From Pseudoxanthomonas japonensis (lineage in GTDB: Bacteria > Pseudomonadota > Gammaproteobacteria > Xanthomonadales > Xanthomonadaceae), in the NCBI RefSeq assembly GCF_010093445.1, contig NZ_PDWW01000007.1, forward strand, positions 1-64,000: 64,000 nucleotides of DNA, in the 5' to 3' direction. Below, one piece after another: positions 47,573 through 56,540 of the stretch (position 1 is its first letter; the number at the start of each line of letters is the position of its first letter). Under the pieces are notes generated by a model, which saw only the letters and a list, made by a program, of their open reading frames with translations, was not told the origin of the DNA and ran no database searches. Made by a program: the position numbers and the translations under genes.

Positions 47573-48613
47573 ATGGCGCGAACCTCGGTCACCATCAAGG
47601 ATGTCGCACGCGAGGCGCGGGTTTCCGTCGCCACCGTGTCGCGTGCCTTGAACGGCCACGAGAACGTCGCCGAATCCGTCCGCCAGCAGGTCCTGGCCAC
47701 CGCCGACCGCCTCCGCTACCAGCCCCACGCCGCCGCGCGCAGCCTGAGCAGCCGCCGCACCCAGACCATCGGCGTGGTGTTGCCCGACCTGTACGGCGAA
47801 TTCTTTTCCGAACTGATCCGCGGCATCGACCAGGTGGCCCGTGCACGGCGCCAGCACCTGCTGGTGTCCAGCTACCACGGTCATCCGGAAGAACAGGGCG
47901 AAGCCCTGCGCGCGATGCGCGGCCGGGTGGATGGCCTGCTGGTGCTGTCGCCGTACAGCGACCGTCCCGGCTTCCTGGTCGACAACCTGCCATCGTCGCT
48001 GCCGGTCGTACTGATCAATACCGATGTACAGGACGCGTCGTATCCCGCGTTGACCATCGACAACTATGGCGCGGCCGTCGCGATGGTCGAACACCTGGCG
48101 GCGTCCGGTCACCAGCGCATCGCCTTCATCGGCGGCCCGGAAGGCAACTTCGACGCGCGCGAACGCCTGCGCGGTTATCGCGATGCGATGGCGCGCTTCG
48201 TGCCGGGCACGTCGCCGCAGGAATTTGCCGGCGATTTCAGCGAATCCTCAGGCTACGAAGCCGGCAAGCGCATCGCGCAATCGGCGGAGAAGCCGCAGGC
48301 GGTCTTCGCCGCCAACGACATGACGGCATTGGGATGCCTGTACGCCTTCAACGAAGCCGGTGTGCGCGTTCCGCAGGACGTCGCGCTGGCCGGCTTCGAC
48401 GACATCCCGCTCGCGCGTTTTGTTCACCCGACCTTGACCACGATGCGGGTCAGTATTGCCGAACTCGGTGGACAGGCGATGGGCCGGTTGCTGGACGCGA
48501 TCGACTCCGATGGAGCGCGCGTTGCGCCGTCGGCGATGCTGGTTCCCGAATTGATCGTCAGGGCGTCGAGTGTGGGAGAGGGCCGGCACACGGAAAAACA
48601 GGCAAAGGCGTGA
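47573..48613 (+). CDS. LacI-family transcriptional regulator of the glucan locus
   Basis: The 346 residues have a helix-turn-helix (about 7-27, VTIKDVAREARVSVATVSRAL) with the hinge helix PHAAARSLSSRRT, then a periplasmic-binding-protein-like sensor domain (about 63-335; IGVVLPDLYGEFFSELIRGI, LAGFDDIPLARFVHPTLTTM). It probably represses the four nearby transcription units and is released by a di- or oligosaccharide made from the substrate glucan. ATG 47573 follows ggagggg. The gene lies between two of its own predicted target genes. Confidence 0.93.
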   Translation: MARTSVTIKDVAREARVSVATVSRALNGHENVAESVRQQVLATADRLRYQPHAAARSLSSRRTQTIGVVLPDLYGEFFSELIRGIDQVARARRQHLLVSSYHGHPEEQGEALRAMRGRVDGLLVLSPYSDRPGFLVDNLPSSLPVVLINTDVQDASYPALTIDNYGAAVAMVEHLAASGHQRIAFIGGPEGNFDARERLRGYRDAMARFVPGTSPQEFAGDFSESSGYEAGKRIAQSAEKPQAVFAANDMTALGCLYAFNEAGVRVPQDVALAGFDDIPLARFVHPTLTTMRVSIAELGGQAMGRLLDAIDSDGARVAPSAMLVPELIVRASSVGEGRHTEKQAKA

Positions 48614-48625
48614 CCGCTTTTTTTT
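48604..48625 (+). terminator. Rho-independent terminator at the end of the lacI-type gene
   Basis: aaaggcg-tgac-cgctttt with a run of eight T; the stop codon TGA (48611-48613) is in the loop. It separates the regulator from the TonB receptor transcript. Confidence 0.65.
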
Positions 48626-48634
48626 GGGCGGCGA

Positions 48635-48648
48635 TGTAATCGATTACA
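48635..48648. promoter_or_regulatory. LacI-type operator upstream of the TonB receptor
   Basis: TGTAATCGATTACA, a perfect 14-bp palindrome, 50 bp before the receptor ATG. It is the most symmetrical of the four sites. Confidence 0.82.
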
Positions 48649-48697
48649 AGCGGCACCAAGCCGACAAGCAACACATCCATCTTTGGAGGGAGAGCCA

Positions 48698-51600
48698 ATG
48701 AAACAGCGCAACCGCACCATGTTCCGTCCCAATCGCAAGTTACTGTCATGCGCCCTGGCCAGCTGCCTGGCCATGGCCGCACCGCACGTGATGGCGCAGT
48801 CCACGTCCGCCACGCTGCGAGGCGCGGTGACCGCCGATTCCACCGTCACCGTGACCAACGTGGATACCGGCCTCACCCGCACCACGAAGGCGGCCAACGG
48901 CAACTACAACATCGGTGGCCTGCCGCCGGGTACGTACCGGATCGAAGTGAATGCCGGCGGACAGACCAGCAGCCGCGCGGTGACGCTGGCCGTGGGCCAG
49001 ACCGCTACGTTGAACCTGCAGGAAGCGCCGCCGGTGTCCGCGCCGACCGGCGATGCGACCACGCTAGATACCGTGCGCGTGACCGCGCCGTTGCTGGTGG
49101 AAACGAAGACGTCCGAGATTTCCACCTATGTTTCGAACAAGCAGATTGAAGCGCTGCCACAGAACTCGCGTAACTTTCTCGCGTTTGCGGATATCGTGCC
49201 GGGTGTGACCTTCAACACCGGTGCGGATGGTTCCACGTCCTTGCGCAGCGGATCCCAACTGTCGGCTGGCGTCAATGTGTTCATTGATGGCGTGGGCCAG
49301 AAGGACTATGTCCTCAAGGGTGGTGTAACGGGGCAAGACTCGAGTCGCGGCAATCCATTTCCCCAGATGGCCATTGGTGAGTACAAGGTCATTACTTCCA
49401 ACTACAAGGCGGAGTACGACCAGCTGAGCAGCGCGGCGGTGACCGCAGTGACAAAGTCTGGTACGAACGATTTCTCGGGCAGTTTCTTCTGGGACAGGAC
49501 TGGTTCGGATTGGCGGAAGCCGACCCCCGCTGAAACGCCGAATGCGTCTAACCCCAACCGGCGAAAGGTCCGCTCGAAAGAAGAACAGTACGGTGTTTCC
49601 TTCGGTGGCCCTCTGATAAAAGATCAGGCGCATTTCTTCATTGCGTATGAAGCGAAGGAGTACAACTCCCCAAGGACCATCACACCTGGGCGGCAGTTTG
49701 CGATCGGGGATCTACCTCCAGAGTTCAGAGACGTTGCTTCGACACCGACCTCTGCTCCGTTCAAGGAGGATCTCTATTTCGGCAAGATCGATTGGGCAAT
49801 CGGCGAGTCGCATCTGCTTGAGCTGACGTTGAAGCGGCGCGAGGAAGACGAGCTGACGAGTGTCGGTGGTGCCACGGTCAACGTTCCTTCCTACGGAACC
49901 TTGAAGACGGGTGAGGAAACCCGCGTCGACTTGCGCTACCAGTTCACCAGCCAGAATTGGCTCAATGATGCACATGTCACCTTTGAAGACACCAATTTTG
50001 CGCCTCGTCCGGCCTCGCTTGAGAATGGCTACCGTCTTTTCGTGCCGCGCAGGGGGCAGGAGACAAACAACAATCCAGACATGGAAGAAGTGCTGAACCT
50101 CGGTGGTGGTGGTGATTTCCAGAACAAGGGGCAGAAGGGTTACGGATTCCAGAACGACCTGACGTTCTACGGTTGGGAGGATCACACCATAAAGATGGGT
50201 ATCAAGTACAAGGCGATCGACATCAGTGCCTTCGAACAGTCGCCCTTTTCTCCGCAGTTCCGGTACGACGTGACACGTAGTACGACGATCCCCTACTACG
50301 TGCAGTTCACGGCGCCAGGCAATGGCAACCCGACCACGGTCAATTCGAACAGCAAGCAGTTCGGCATCTACATCCAGGACGATTGGGATGTGACCGAGAA
50401 ATTGCAGCTCAACCTCGGCCTACGTTGGGACTACGAAGTTACGCCCAGCTACGAAGACCACGTGACCCCAGAGACACTGGTTACGCGCCTGCGAGCTTAT
50501 CCGGGTGTAAACAATCCAAATGTCGACTATGACATTAATGACTACATCAGTACGGGGAGCAACCGAGACTCTTTCAAGGATGGATGGGCGCCTAGGCTCG
50601 GATTCTCTTACGATCTGGGAGGTGATGCACGCCACGTGATCTTCGGTGGCGCGGGGCGCTCATACAATCGTAACCAGTTCGACTATCTGTCTTACGAGCA
50701 GTATCGCCTTGCGTTCCAGCGCTATGAGTTCTACTTCAATACACCCGGTCACGACTGCAATGCTGCGCCGGTAAGGACGCCATGCATCCCGTTTGATCCG
50801 AGCTTGTTGAATGCGGACGCACTCACCGCGCTTATCGTGCCGGGTACCAACTTTGGATCTGAGGTGTTTCTGCTGAACAATGAGCTGAAGACACCCTATT
50901 CAGACCAATTCAGCTTGGGTATGCGAAACGTCTTCGGCATGTTCGGTCATGACTGGAATTCCTCGGTCACGCTTATGCACGTTATGAGCCATGATGGGAT
51001 TCTGTTCTCGATCGGTAATCGTCGCCCCGATGGCAGTTTCTATCCGCCTGGTGTCCAGTTTGGTAACTCTCCCGGCGCGGACCTTCCTGGTTATTCGAGG
51101 TTTTTCATTGGTGACAATGCTGTAGAGACGCGACTGAATTCGGTACTGGTCTCGCTCGACAAGCCCTATACGGCAGAGTCCCCTTGGTCAGTGAGCTTTG
51201 CCTACACGTACAGCGATGCCAAGGAAAATCGTGAGGGATCCGACATCTTCACGTTCGACTACCCCAATCTGGACAACGTTGGCTTCATCGGCGCGCGCGG
51301 CGTCCCCCGGCACAAGCTCGTTGCCACAGGTATCGCTGACTTCTGGGGTCTGACCTTCTCTGGCAAGCTGACACTCACCAGCCCTCCTGGCAACACGGGC
51401 CTCAACTGCTTCCAAGGCGTGGACCCGGGTGCATGCAATGTGGTTGGACGGTTCGAGAGCTACTACTTCGATGACCAAGACTTCCGTCAGTTGGATCTTG
51501 CTGTTCAGAAGCAGTGGGACACAGGTGGCGGTATCAAGTTCCGAGTGCGCGGCGACGTACTGAACGTCACCAACGAAGTCAATTACTCGGACTTCGGAAA

Positions 51601-51709
51601 CTTCATTGGTGTAGGTGGCGTGCTGAATCCGGACTTCGGTCGCCGGACGGGTGAAGGCATTACTGGGCCCACCCGCACATTCAAGTTGTCTTTCGGCTTC
51701 GACTGGTAA
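48698..51709 (+). CDS. TonB-dependent receptor (Oar-like, with carboxypeptidase-regulatory-like N-terminus)
   Basis: Outer-membrane active transporter, 1003 residues. Signal peptide about 1-33 (ending VMAQ); a carboxypeptidase-regulatory-like beta-sandwich about 38-110 (TVTNVDTGLTRTTKAANGN, GLPPGTYRIEV); TonB-box-like TLDTVRVTAP about 122-131; plug domain about 135-260 (RNFLAFADIVPGV); barrel to the C-terminal FGFDW. The terminal Trp/aromatic is normal for barrel assembly. ggaggg precedes ATG 48698. It should import the glucan oligosaccharide handled by the adjacent enzymes. From about 49110 onward the DNA is visibly less GC-rich than its neighbours while the first 400 bp are normal, suggesting that the plug and barrel part was exchanged by recombination. 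Confidence 0.92.
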   Translation: MKQRNRTMFRPNRKLLSCALASCLAMAAPHVMAQSTSATLRGAVTADSTVTVTNVDTGLTRTTKAANGNYNIGGLPPGTYRIEVNAGGQTSSRAVTLAVGQTATLNLQEAPPVSAPTGDATTLDTVRVTAPLLVETKTSEISTYVSNKQIEALPQNSRNFLAFADIVPGVTFNTGADGSTSLRSGSQLSAGVNVFIDGVGQKDYVLKGGVTGQDSSRGNPFPQMAIGEYKVITSNYKAEYDQLSSAAVTAVTKSGTNDFSGSFFWDRTGSDWRKPTPAETPNASNPNRRKVRSKEEQYGVSFGGPLIKDQAHFFIAYEAKEYNSPRTITPGRQFAIGDLPPEFRDVASTPTSAPFKEDLYFGKIDWAIGESHLLELTLKRREEDELTSVGGATVNVPSYGTLKTGEETRVDLRYQFTSQNWLNDAHVTFEDTNFAPRPASLENGYRLFVPRRGQETNNNPDMEEVLNLGGGGDFQNKGQKGYGFQNDLTFYGWEDHTIKMGIKYKAIDISAFEQSPFSPQFRYDVTRSTTIPYYVQFTAPGNGNPTTVNSNSKQFGIYIQDDWDVTEKLQLNLGLRWDYEVTPSYEDHVTPETLVTRLRAYPGVNNPNVDYDINDYISTGSNRDSFKDGWAPRLGFSYDLGGDARHVIFGGAGRSYNRNQFDYLSYEQYRLAFQRYEFYFNTPGHDCNAAPVRTPCIPFDPSLLNADALTALIVPGTNFGSEVFLLNNELKTPYSDQFSLGMRNVFGMFGHDWNSSVTLMHVMSHDGILFSIGNRRPDGSFYPPGVQFGNSPGADLPGYSRFFIGDNAVETRLNSVLVSLDKPYTAESPWSVSFAYTYSDAKENREGSDIFTFDYPNLDNVGFIGARGVPRHKLVATGIADFWGLTFSGKLTLTSPPGNTGLNCFQGVDPGACNVVGRFESYYFDDQDFRQLDLAVQKQWDTGGGIKFRVRGDVLNVTNEVNYSDFGNFIGVGGVLNPDFGRRTGEGITGPTRTFKLSFGFDW

Positions 51710-51721
51710 TACACACCCGCC

Positions 51722-51751
51722 CTCATGCGGCGCCTTCGGGCGCCGCATGAG
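51722..51751 (+). terminator. Terminator after the TonB receptor
   Basis: A perfect 13-bp stem, ctcatgcggcgcc and ggcgccgcatgag, with a ttcg tetraloop, followed by cggcgggtttgttt. Very stable. Confidence 0.85.
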
Positions 51752-51775
51752 CGGCGGGTTTGTTTGGTGCAGTTC

Positions 51776-51789
51776 TGTAATCGGTTACA
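51776..51789. promoter_or_regulatory. LacI-type operator upstream of the GH144-ABC operon
   Basis: TGTAATCGGTTACA, 14 bp before the TTG start of the GH144-like gene. Same consensus as the other three sites. Confidence 0.78.
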
Positions 51790-51802
51790 ACAGGAAAACG
51801 TT

Positions 51803-53443
51803 TTGAACAAGATCACCCCGGCCCCGCGCGCGTACTGGTTTATCGGCGTTGCGCTGACTCTGTTGATCGCCGGTTGCCAGAAGGCGCCGGAAGAGAAAGC
51901 GGCACCTGTCGCCTCTAAACCCGCGGCACCTGCCGTCGCCGCCAAGCCGGAGCCGCCGGTGAAGCCGGAACTGCCCCCGCTGTTCCGCGACATCGAACGC
52001 CGCACGTTCCAGTTCTTCTGGGATACCACCAACGAAACGAACGGCATGACGCCGGACCGCTATCCCTCGCGTCCGTTCGCCAGCATCGCCTCCATCGGTT
52101 ATGCGCTCACCGCGTATCCCATCGGCATCGAAAACGGCTGGGTCAGCCGCACGCAGGCGGTCGACCGCACGCTGACCACGCTGAAGTTCCTGCGCGACAT
52201 CCCGCAGGGCCCGCAGAAGGAAGGCAAGGGCGGCCACAAAGGCTTCTACTACCACTTCCTCGACATGAACACCGGGCAGCGCTTCAACACCTGGGTGGAA
52301 CTGTCCAGCGTGGACACGTCGCTGTTGCTGATGGGCGTGCTGTTCGCCCAGTCGTACTACGACCGCGACGATCCGCGCGAGCGGGAGATCCGCTGGATCG
52401 CCGACACCATCTACAAGCGCGTCGACTGGACCTTCCTGCAGCAGAACAAGCCGCTGATCTCGATGGGCTGGTTCCCCGAGAGCGGCACCATCCCGCACGA
52501 CTGGAAAGGCTACAACGAAGCCATGATGGTCTACATCCTGGCGATGGCTTCGCCGACGCATCCCGTGGGCCAGGACGCGTGGGAAGTCTGGACCCGCAGC
52601 TACAGCGAGTTGTGGGGCGTGTTCCAGGGACAGGAATACCTGACCTTCGCGCCGCACTTCGGCCACCAGTACAGCCACGTCTGGATCGACTTCCGCGGCA
52701 TCCAGGACGCGTATATGCGCGAACGCGGCATGGACTATTTCGAGAATAGCCGTCGTGCCACGTACGCGCAGCGCGCCTACGCGACCGAGAATCCGATGAA
52801 GTGGAAGGACTACGGCGAGAACGTGTGGGGCCTGACCGCCTCCGACGGCCCGCAGCAGACCCTGCAGGAGTACCGCGGCGAACAGCGCCCGTTCCGCCAC
52901 TACTCCGCGCGCGGTGCCGGCTTCCGCGAGAACTTCGACGACGGCACCATCGCGCCGACCGCGGCCATCGCGTCGCTGCCGTTCGCGCCGGAGATCGTCA
53001 TTCCCGCGACGGAAGAGATGCACCGCCGCTATGGCGACTACCTGTACTCGAGCTACGGCTTCCTCGATTCGTTCAATCCCAGCTTCGACTACGACATTCC
53101 GCTGAAGACCGGCCGCATCGTGCCGGGCAAGGGCTGGGTGGCCAGCGACTACATCGGTATCGACCAGGGCCCGATCCTGGCGATGATCGCGAACTACCGG
53201 AACGACTTCGTCTGGAGCGTGATGAAGAAGAATCCGTACATCCGCGATGGCCTGAAGAAGGCCGGCTTCCAGGGCGGTTGGCTGGATGCCAAGGCGGGGC
53301 AGTCGTCTTCCGCGGGCAATGCGACCGCGCCCACCGCGCCTCCGGATCTCGATGCCGCCGCTGCGCGCGCGCTGGGTACCGCGGAGTCGCGCGCCAACCA
53401 GGCTTCGCAGCCCGAGGCGACGCGACCGCAGCAGCCCGAGTAA
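51803..53443 (+). CDS. GH144-like lipoprotein (putative endo-beta-1,2-glucanase; Glycoamylase domain)
   Basis: The 546 residues start with a lipoprotein signal (LTLLIAGC, Cys25) and an Ala/Pro/Lys linker (to about 55), then an (alpha/alpha)6 barrel of the Pfam Glycoamylase type (about 55-500). Visible features: RRTFQFFWDTTNETNGM, DRYPSRPFASIASIGYALTA, GFYYHFLDMNTG, FPESGTIPHDWKGYNEAMM and SHVWIDFRGIQD. Characterised members of this fold are GH144 endo-beta-1,2-glucanases, so cleavage of beta-1,2-glucan is the best guess. The start is TTG 51803 with cagga upstream; no ATG fits. The C-terminal ~45 residues are a low-complexity Ala/Gln tail. First gene of the operon through 59738. Confidence 0.82.
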   Translation: MNKITPAPRAYWFIGVALTLLIAGCQKAPEEKAAPVASKPAAPAVAAKPEPPVKPELPPLFRDIERRTFQFFWDTTNETNGMTPDRYPSRPFASIASIGYALTAYPIGIENGWVSRTQAVDRTLTTLKFLRDIPQGPQKEGKGGHKGFYYHFLDMNTGQRFNTWVELSSVDTSLLLMGVLFAQSYYDRDDPREREIRWIADTIYKRVDWTFLQQNKPLISMGWFPESGTIPHDWKGYNEAMMVYILAMASPTHPVGQDAWEVWTRSYSELWGVFQGQEYLTFAPHFGHQYSHVWIDFRGIQDAYMRERGMDYFENSRRATYAQRAYATENPMKWKDYGENVWGLTASDGPQQTLQEYRGEQRPFRHYSARGAGFRENFDDGTIAPTAAIASLPFAPEIVIPATEEMHRRYGDYLYSSYGFLDSFNPSFDYDIPLKTGRIVPGKGWVASDYIGIDQGPILAMIANYRNDFVWSVMKKNPYIRDGLKKAGFQGGWLDAKAGQSSSAGNATAPTAPPDLDAAAARALGTAESRANQASQPEATRPQQPE

Positions 53444-53524
53444 GCTGTCCGCATGGATCGGCGTGCGCCAGCAAGGGTCTCTCCGGCACGCATCAGGGTC
53501 TTCTCCGGTGGAAGGAGGGCCCTG

Positions 53525-54808
53525 GTGCGCTGCTGTTTCCTTGCGACCCTGATCCTCGCGCTTGCGCTCGTGGCGGGCTGCGCGCGCACGCAGGACGAAC
53601 GCACCGTGGTGCGGTTCTGGGTAATGGGCTACGAAGGCGAGATCGTCGCGAAGCTGTTGCCCGAGTTCGAGCGCCAGCATCCCGGCATCCGCGTGGACCT
53701 GCAGATCGTGCCGTGGCTGTCCGCGCACGAGAAGCTGCTGACCGCCTTCGCGGGCGAGTCGCTGCCCGACGTCAGCCCGATCGGGAACACGTGGATTCCC
53801 GAGTTCGCAGCCCTCGGCGCGCTCGAACCGCTGGACGACGAGATCGCGGCCACGCCGGGCTTCGACCCGGCGGATTTTTTCCCCGGCGTGTGGGACACCG
53901 GCGTGATCGAGGGCCGCACCTACGCAGTGCCGTGGTACGTCGAAACGCGCCTGCCGTTCTACCGCCGCGACATGCTCGCGAAGGCCGGCGTGAAGACGTT
54001 GCCGGTCAGCTGGGACGAATGGCGGGTCGCGATGCGCGAGGTGAAGCGCGTCGCGGGGCAGGGCAACTATTCGATCCTGCTGCCGCTCAACGAATTCGAA
54101 CCGCTGCTCAGCCTGGCCATCCAGCAGCCCGAGCCGCTGCTGCGCGACGATGGGCGCTACGGCAATTTCCGCAGCGAAGGCTTCCGGCGGTCGTTGGGCT
54201 TCTACAAGGAAATGTTCGACCAGCAGTGGGCGCCGGTTGTCACCAACAACCAGATCTCCAATGTGTGGGATGAGTTCGGCAAGGGTTTCTACTCGTTCTA
54301 TATCTCCGGTCCCTGGAACATCGCCAAGTTCAAGGAACGCCTGCCGGCCGCACAGCAGAAGGACTGGATGACCATGCCGCTGCCCGGCCCGGGCGGCCCC
54401 GGTGCTTCGCTGGCCAACGGCACCAGCTTCGTGGTGTTCAAGGACTCGCCGAACAAGGACGCCGCCTGGACACTGATCGCTTGGCTCTCGTCGCCTGCCG
54501 TGCAGACCGAATTCCATTCGCTGACCGGTGACCTGCCGCCGCGACGCTCGCCGTGGCAGACGCCCGCGCTGGCGAACGATCCGTATGCCAAGGCATTCCG
54601 CGAGCAGTTGGAACGCGCGGTCTCCACGCCGAAGGTGCCGGAGTGGGAGCGCATCGCCACCGAAATGCGGCTGGTCGGCGAGCAGGTCGCCAATGGCCGG
54701 CTGACGGTCGACCAGGCGGCCGAGGAACTCGACCGGCGCGCCGACCGCATCCTCGAGAAGCGCCGCTGGATGCTGGATCACGCTGCCAAGCCGGGAGCCG
54801 GGCCGTGA
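53525..54808 (+). CDS. ABC sugar-transport substrate-binding lipoprotein
   Basis: Extracellular solute-binding protein family 1, 427 residues. GTG 53525 with a strong aaggaggg ribosome site gives a clean lipoprotein signal MRCCFLATLILALALVAGC (Cys19); an ATG at 53453 would add 24 residues before it. Domain features: VVRFWVMGYEGEIVAKLLPE, NTWIPEFAALGAL, GRTYAVPWYVETRLPFYRRD, and GTSFVVFKDSPNKDAAWTLI. It binds oligosaccharide in the periplasm and hands it to the two permeases. Stop overlaps the next gene by four bases. Confidence 0.9.
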   Translation: MRCCFLATLILALALVAGCARTQDERTVVRFWVMGYEGEIVAKLLPEFERQHPGIRVDLQIVPWLSAHEKLLTAFAGESLPDVSPIGNTWIPEFAALGALEPLDDEIAATPGFDPADFFPGVWDTGVIEGRTYAVPWYVETRLPFYRRDMLAKAGVKTLPVSWDEWRVAMREVKRVAGQGNYSILLPLNEFEPLLSLAIQQPEPLLRDDGRYGNFRSEGFRRSLGFYKEMFDQQWAPVVTNNQISNVWDEFGKGFYSFYISGPWNIAKFKERLPAAQQKDWMTMPLPGPGGPGASLANGTSFVVFKDSPNKDAAWTLIAWLSSPAVQTEFHSLTGDLPPRRSPWQTPALANDPYAKAFREQLERAVSTPKVPEWERIATEMRLVGEQVANGRLTVDQAAEELDRRADRILEKRRWMLDHAAKPGAGP

Positions 54809-55689
54809 GGTCGACGCATACGCTCGCCGGCTGGCTGTTCGCCGCGCCCGCGCTGACGGTCATCGTGGTGTTCTTCGGACTGCCCGTGCTGGCCGCGCTG
54901 GCGCTGAGCCTCACCGATTTCGACATCTACGCGCTGGCCGACATCGGCAACCTGCGTTTCGTCGGCTTCGACAACTACATCGGACTGCTGCAGAACCCGA
55001 TGTTCTGGAAGTCGCTGGGCAACACGGTGTACTTCGTCGTGGTCGGCGTGCCGCTGTCGGTGGCGCTGTCGCTGGGCGCAGCGCTGCTGCTGCACTCGAA
55101 GCTCGGCCGCTTCAAGGGTTTCTTCCGCACCGCGTTCTTCGCGCCGGTGGTGACGACGGTCGTTGCGGTCGCGGTGATCTGGCGCTACCTGTTCCACACC
55201 AAGTACGGCCTGGTGAACTGGGGCCTGTCGTGGGTGGGCATCGATCCGGTCGACTGGCTGGGCGATCCCACCTGGGCCATGCCGACCATCATCCTGTTCG
55301 CGGTGTGGAAGAACTTCGGCTACAACATGATCATCTTCCTGGCCGGCCTGCAGAGCATTCCGGAAGACCTGTACGAGGCCGCGCGCATCGACGGTGCTTC
55401 GCGCTGGGCGCAGTTCCGCCACGTCACCCTGCCGCAGCTGGGGCCGGTACTGCTGCTGGTCGGCATCCTCACGATGGCCGGCTATTTCCAGCTGTTCGCT
55501 GAGCCCTACGTGATGACGCAGGGCGGCCCGCTCGAGAGCACCAAGAGCGTGCTGTACCTGATGTACGAAGAAGGCTTCAAATGGTGGAACCTCGGTAACG
55601 CGTCCGCGGTGGCCTTCCTGCTGTTCCTGCTGATGACGGTCGTGACCAGCGGCCTGCTGTGGTTCGCGCGCAAGCGGGGCGTGGAATGA
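54805..55689 (+). CDS. ABC sugar permease, MalF-type
   Basis: The 294-residue inner-membrane permease has about six helices. The cytoplasmic EAA loop that contacts the ATPase is clear: YEAARIDGASRWAQFRHVTL. GTG 54805 overlaps the binding-protein gene, and its stop overlaps the next permease, so these genes are translationally coupled. Confidence 0.92.
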   Translation: MRSTHTLAGWLFAAPALTVIVVFFGLPVLAALALSLTDFDIYALADIGNLRFVGFDNYIGLLQNPMFWKSLGNTVYFVVVGVPLSVALSLGAALLLHSKLGRFKGFFRTAFFAPVVTTVVAVAVIWRYLFHTKYGLVNWGLSWVGIDPVDWLGDPTWAMPTIILFAVWKNFGYNMIIFLAGLQSIPEDLYEAARIDGASRWAQFRHVTLPQLGPVLLLVGILTMAGYFQLFAEPYVMTQGGPLESTKSVLYLMYEEGFKWWNLGNASAVAFLLFLLMTVVTSGLLWFARKRGVE

Positions 55690-56507
55690 ACCAGCGTCTC
55701 GCCGCCATCGTCGTCAATGCGCTGCTGGTCGCGCTCGCCGTGGTCAGCCTGGGGCCGCTGCTGTGGATGCTGTCGGTGTCCTTCATGCAGACCGGCGAGG
55801 CCGGCCACTTTCCGCCGCCGCTGCTGCCGTCCGCGCCCACTCTGGACAACTACCGCGAGCTGTTCGTGCGCGCCGGCATGGGCCGCTACCTGGCCAACAG
55901 CTTCATCGTCTCGACCAGCGTCATGCTGCTGTCGCTGCTGTTCAACACCATGGCCGGCTACGCCTTCGCCAAGCTGCGCTTCAAGGGCCGCGACCGCACC
56001 TTCCGCGCCCTGCTGGCGGCGCTGGTGATCCCGGCACAGGTGGCGATGATGCCGCTGTTCCTGCTGCTCAAGCAGATGGGCCTGGTGAACACCTATGCGG
56101 GTGCCATCGTGCCGGGCATGGCGGCGATCTTCGGCATCTTCCTGGTGCGCCAGTACGCACGCTCGATCCCGGACGAACTGCTCGAGGCCGCGCGCATCGA
56201 CGGCGCCAGCGAGGCGCGCATCTTCTTCCAGATCGTGCTGCCGGGCCTGAAGCCGATCCTGGTGACGCTGGCGATCTTCAGCTTCCTCGGCGCATGGAAC
56301 GATTTCATGTGGCCGCTGATCGTGTTGAGCGACGACAGCCTGCAGACCCTGCCGGTCGCACTGGCGGGCCTGTCGCGCGAACACGTGATGGACTACGAAC
56401 TGATGATGGCCGGCTCGGTCGTCACCATCCTGCCGGTGCTGCTGCTGTTCCTCGTGCTGCAGCGCTACTACATCCAGGGCCTGTTGCTGGGCAGCGTCAA
56501 AGGCTGA
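55686..56507 (+). CDS. ABC sugar permease, MalG-type
   Basis: Partner permease, 273 residues, with about six helices and an EAA loop LEAARIDGASEARIFFQIVL. ATG 55686. No ATP-binding subunit follows; the pair must use an ATPase encoded elsewhere, as many sugar ABC systems do with a shared MsmK/UgpC-type protein. Confidence 0.92.
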   Translation: MNQRLAAIVVNALLVALAVVSLGPLLWMLSVSFMQTGEAGHFPPPLLPSAPTLDNYRELFVRAGMGRYLANSFIVSTSVMLLSLLFNTMAGYAFAKLRFKGRDRTFRALLAALVIPAQVAMMPLFLLLKQMGLVNTYAGAIVPGMAAIFGIFLVRQYARSIPDELLEAARIDGASEARIFFQIVLPGLKPILVTLAIFSFLGAWNDFMWPLIVLSDDSLQTLPVALAGLSREHVMDYELMMAGSVVTILPVLLLFLVLQRYYIQGLLLGSVKG

Positions 56508-56540
56508 CCCGGAGCGGGTCATCGTGGAGCTCGAATCGTC

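Noticed and set aside
51803-53443. Starch-type glucoamylase
   Set aside because: The Pfam name Glycoamylase is historical. The fold is not GH15, and characterised relatives are GH144 beta-1,2-glucanases. No starch-binding or GH13 features occur in the locus.
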